Positions 5,323 through 6,497 of a stretch of DNA of 6,497 nt are shown piece after piece. The position numbers and the translations under genes were made by a program. This DNA comes from Paludibacteraceae bacterium (GTDB lineage: Bacteria > Bacteroidota > Bacteroidia > Bacteroidales > Paludibacteraceae): assembly GCA_017550055.1 (NCBI GenBank), contig JAFYMM010000317.1, forward strand, positions 1-6,497, in the 5' to 3' direction. The notes below the pieces were generated by a model. It had not been told where the DNA came from. It made no database searches and was given only the letters and a program-made list of their open reading frames with translations. Each line of letters opens with the position of its first letter. Within the stretch, counting starts at the first letter, position 1.

Positions 5323-5829
5323 ATGACTGCACGAGTAAGTATTATTATGGGTAGCACGAGCGACCTTCCGGTGATGGAAAAGGCAGCTAAAGTGCTAAAT
5401 GACTTTAAGATTCCGTTCGAAATTCATGCTTTGTCGGCTCACCGCACTCCTGTTGAAGTAGAGGAGTTTGCGAAAGGTGCTGCTGGTCGTGGCATCGAGG
5501 TGATTATTGCAGCGGCTGGCATGGCTGCGCACTTGCCTGGTGTGATTGCTGCATCTACTACAGTGCCTGTGATTGGTGTGCCAATTTCGGCTACGTTGAT
5601 GGGCATGGATGCGTTGCTTGCTATCGTGCAAATGCCTCCGGGAATCCCTGTAGCTACAGTGGGCGTGGATGCTGCTATGAACGCAGGTTTGTTGGCAGTG
5701 CAAATGTTGGCTGTAGGCGATGCTCGACTTAAATCAGAACTTGTGGATTATAAAGAGACACTTAAATCTAAAATTGTTAAGGCGAACGAAGAGCTCCGAA
5801 ATGTTAAATTTGATTTTAAAGTGAATTAA
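5323..5829 (+). CDS. purE: N5-carboxyaminoimidazole ribonucleotide mutase
   Basis: PurE converts N5-CAIR to CAIR in de novo purine synthesis, acting in the cytoplasm as an octamer. The product has 168 residues from the ATG at 5323, the usual length for the class. The start is chosen because MTARVSIIMGSTSDLPVM aligns with PurE N termini; an in-frame TTG at 5281 would add 14 unlikely residues. Landmarks are GSTSD at 10-14 (phosphate and active-site loop), SAHRTP at 38-43 with the catalytic His40, AAGMAAHLPG at 64-73 with His70, and QMPPGIPVATVGV further on. The H-L-P-G loop argues for class I (mutase) rather than the class II carboxylase, so a PurK partner is expected elsewhere. Met67 replaces the Gly found in E. 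coli and Bacillus, probably a lineage trait. The leader is A/T-rich with no Shine-Dalgarno. Confidence 0.95.
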   Translation: MTARVSIIMGSTSDLPVMEKAAKVLNDFKIPFEIHALSAHRTPVEVEEFAKGAAGRGIEVIIAAAGMAAHLPGVIAASTTVPVIGVPISATLMGMDALLAIVQMPPGIPVATVGVDAAMNAGLLAVQMLAVGDARLKSELVDYKETLKSKIVKANEELRNVKFDFKVN

Positions 5830-5836
5830 CTTACCT

Positions 5837-5896
5837 TAATTCATAATCGTATTCATTGCCTAATTATGAATTATGAATTGTGAATTATGAATTATA
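5837..5896. repeat. AATTATG heptamer array (five units) with an inverted copy, in the purE-purL gap
   Basis: Five 7-bp units start at 5862, 5869, 5876, 5883 and 5890: three exact AATTATG, one AATTGTG, one AATTATA. The array ends seven bases before the purL ATG. Upstream, 5837-5847 is the exact reverse complement of 5863-5873 (11 bp, 15-base loop), so the transcript could fold an A-U hairpin. There is no GC core and no T-tract, so it is not an intrinsic terminator, and purL is probably read through from purE. Confidence 0.85.
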
Positions 5897-5903
5897 TAAA
5901 TTT

Positions 5904-6497
5904 ATGGATTACAGAATTTTTGTAGAAAAGAAATCAGGATTTCGTGTTGAGGCAGAGAGTTTGCAACGCGAATTGAATGCAAATCTTGGGCTTGCGCTTA
6001 AAGATATGCGCCTTGTGAATGTCTATGACTTGTTTGACTTCACTCCTGAATTGCTCGACAAAACTCGTTATGGCGTGTTTGGCGAGGTAGTAACTGACTC
6101 TGTGTTTGATGCACTCGACCTTGAAGGTCGCTCATATATTGCTATCGAAAGCTTGCCAGGTCAATTTGATCAACGCGCAGCAAGTGCTGTGGATTGTGTG
6201 AAATTGGTTGACCCATCGGCAGAGGTGCGTATCCGTTGCGCTCGTCTTTTGTTGTTCGCAGAAAAATTGGATGAGGCAACACTTGCACGTATCCGCAAAT
6301 ATACAATCAACGCGGTAGAGTGTCGCGAGAAAGATATGTCGGTGCTCGGTATCAACGAAAATACAGAGATTGAACCAGTTGAAGTGTTGAAAGGCTTTCG
6401 CAATATGCAAGAGGCTGACCTTGTGCCATTCTGCAAAGCAAATGGTTTGGCTATGAATGCTGACGACTTGCGTTGCGTGGTAGAGTATTTCTACAAA
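5904..6497 (+). CDS. purL: Phosphoribosylformylglycinamidine (FGAM) synthase, N-terminal part (truncated by window edge)
   Basis: PurL makes FGAM from FGAR, glutamine and ATP, an earlier step of the pathway in which PurE acts. The first 198 codons are visible and open to the right edge. The protein starts MDYRIFVEKKSGFRVEAESL, the PurS-like N-terminal domain of the long single-chain enzyme (about 1200-1300 residues in this form), rather than the short PurL that needs separate PurS and PurQ. LPGQFDQRAASAVDCVKLV at about 88-106 is the characteristic family signature. The linker domain follows and includes MNADDLRCVVEYFYK at the window edge. The ATG at 5904 is seven bases after the heptamer array with no Shine-Dalgarno. 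It is probably co-transcribed with purE, since no promoter or terminator is evident in the gap. The synthetase and glutaminase domains lie outside the window. Confidence 0.93.
   Translation, partial: MDYRIFVEKKSGFRVEAESLQRELNANLGLALKDMRLVNVYDLFDFTPELLDKTRYGVFGEVVTDSVFDALDLEGRSYIAIESLPGQFDQRAASAVDCVKLVDPSAEVRIRCARLLLFAEKLDEATLARIRKYTINAVECREKDMSVLGINENTEIEPVEVLKGFRNMQEADLVPFCKANGLAMNADDLRCVVEYFYK

Noticed and set aside
6132..6436. Minus-strand ORFs of 92 and 88 codons opposite purL
   Set aside because: They are antisense to the clear purL N-terminal region, with Cys/His/Ser-rich sequences typical of shadow frames.

Overview
The window looks like a chromosomal segment of a Bacteroidota bacterium, most likely order Bacteroidales. 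Four things support this. Several genes have upstream matches to the Bacteroidetes sigma factor promoter (TTG or TTTG, about 20 bases, then TAnnTTTG). Most starts have A/T-rich leaders without a Shine-Dalgarno sequence. The porin and the AraC-type regulator resemble Bacteroidales families. purE is followed by what looks like the long single-chain purL. The species cannot be named from the sequence alone.

Layout from left to right. Bases 1-560 (minus strand) hold the N-terminal part of an AraC-family regulator that runs off the left edge, with a doubtful 31-codon ORF overlapping its start. Bases 769-2219 (minus) hold a complete AbiE-type (type IV) toxin-antitoxin or abortive-infection pair: the AbiEi-like antitoxin/repressor comes first and overlaps the AbiEii-like nucleotidyltransferase toxin by ATGA. 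A perfect 10-bp palindrome lies 23 bases upstream of the antitoxin and is a good candidate for its operator. Bases 2220-3146 hold no convincing gene. This stretch is unusually repeat-rich: a nested inverted repeat of 114 bp, a TCATTCC heptamer triplet, a ten-unit G-rich heptamer array that fits the G-quadruplex pattern, a five-unit 11-bp array, and a terminator.

Bases 3147-4169 (minus) encode an outer-membrane beta-barrel porin. It is divergently transcribed from a lipoprotein gene (4353-5054, plus) that looks like a stand-alone FTP/PepSY propeptide-type protein with no peptidase attached. The lipoprotein gene has a textbook promoter, an unusually strong Shine-Dalgarno inside a small hairpin, and a strong intrinsic terminator. 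From 5221 a second textbook promoter drives purE (N5-CAIR mutase), followed after a 74-base repeat-filled gap by the first 198 codons of purL (FGAM synthase). Both enzymes act in de novo purine synthesis.

The right half is core metabolism and cell envelope. The left half is accessory: a defence/TA module, a regulator, and repeat-laden spacer DNA. No IS element, integrase, CRISPR array, tRNA or rRNA was recognised. The points most worth following up are the 7-bp-periodic arrays (including the G-quadruplex candidate), the AbiE operator palindrome, and the orphan propeptide-like lipoprotein.
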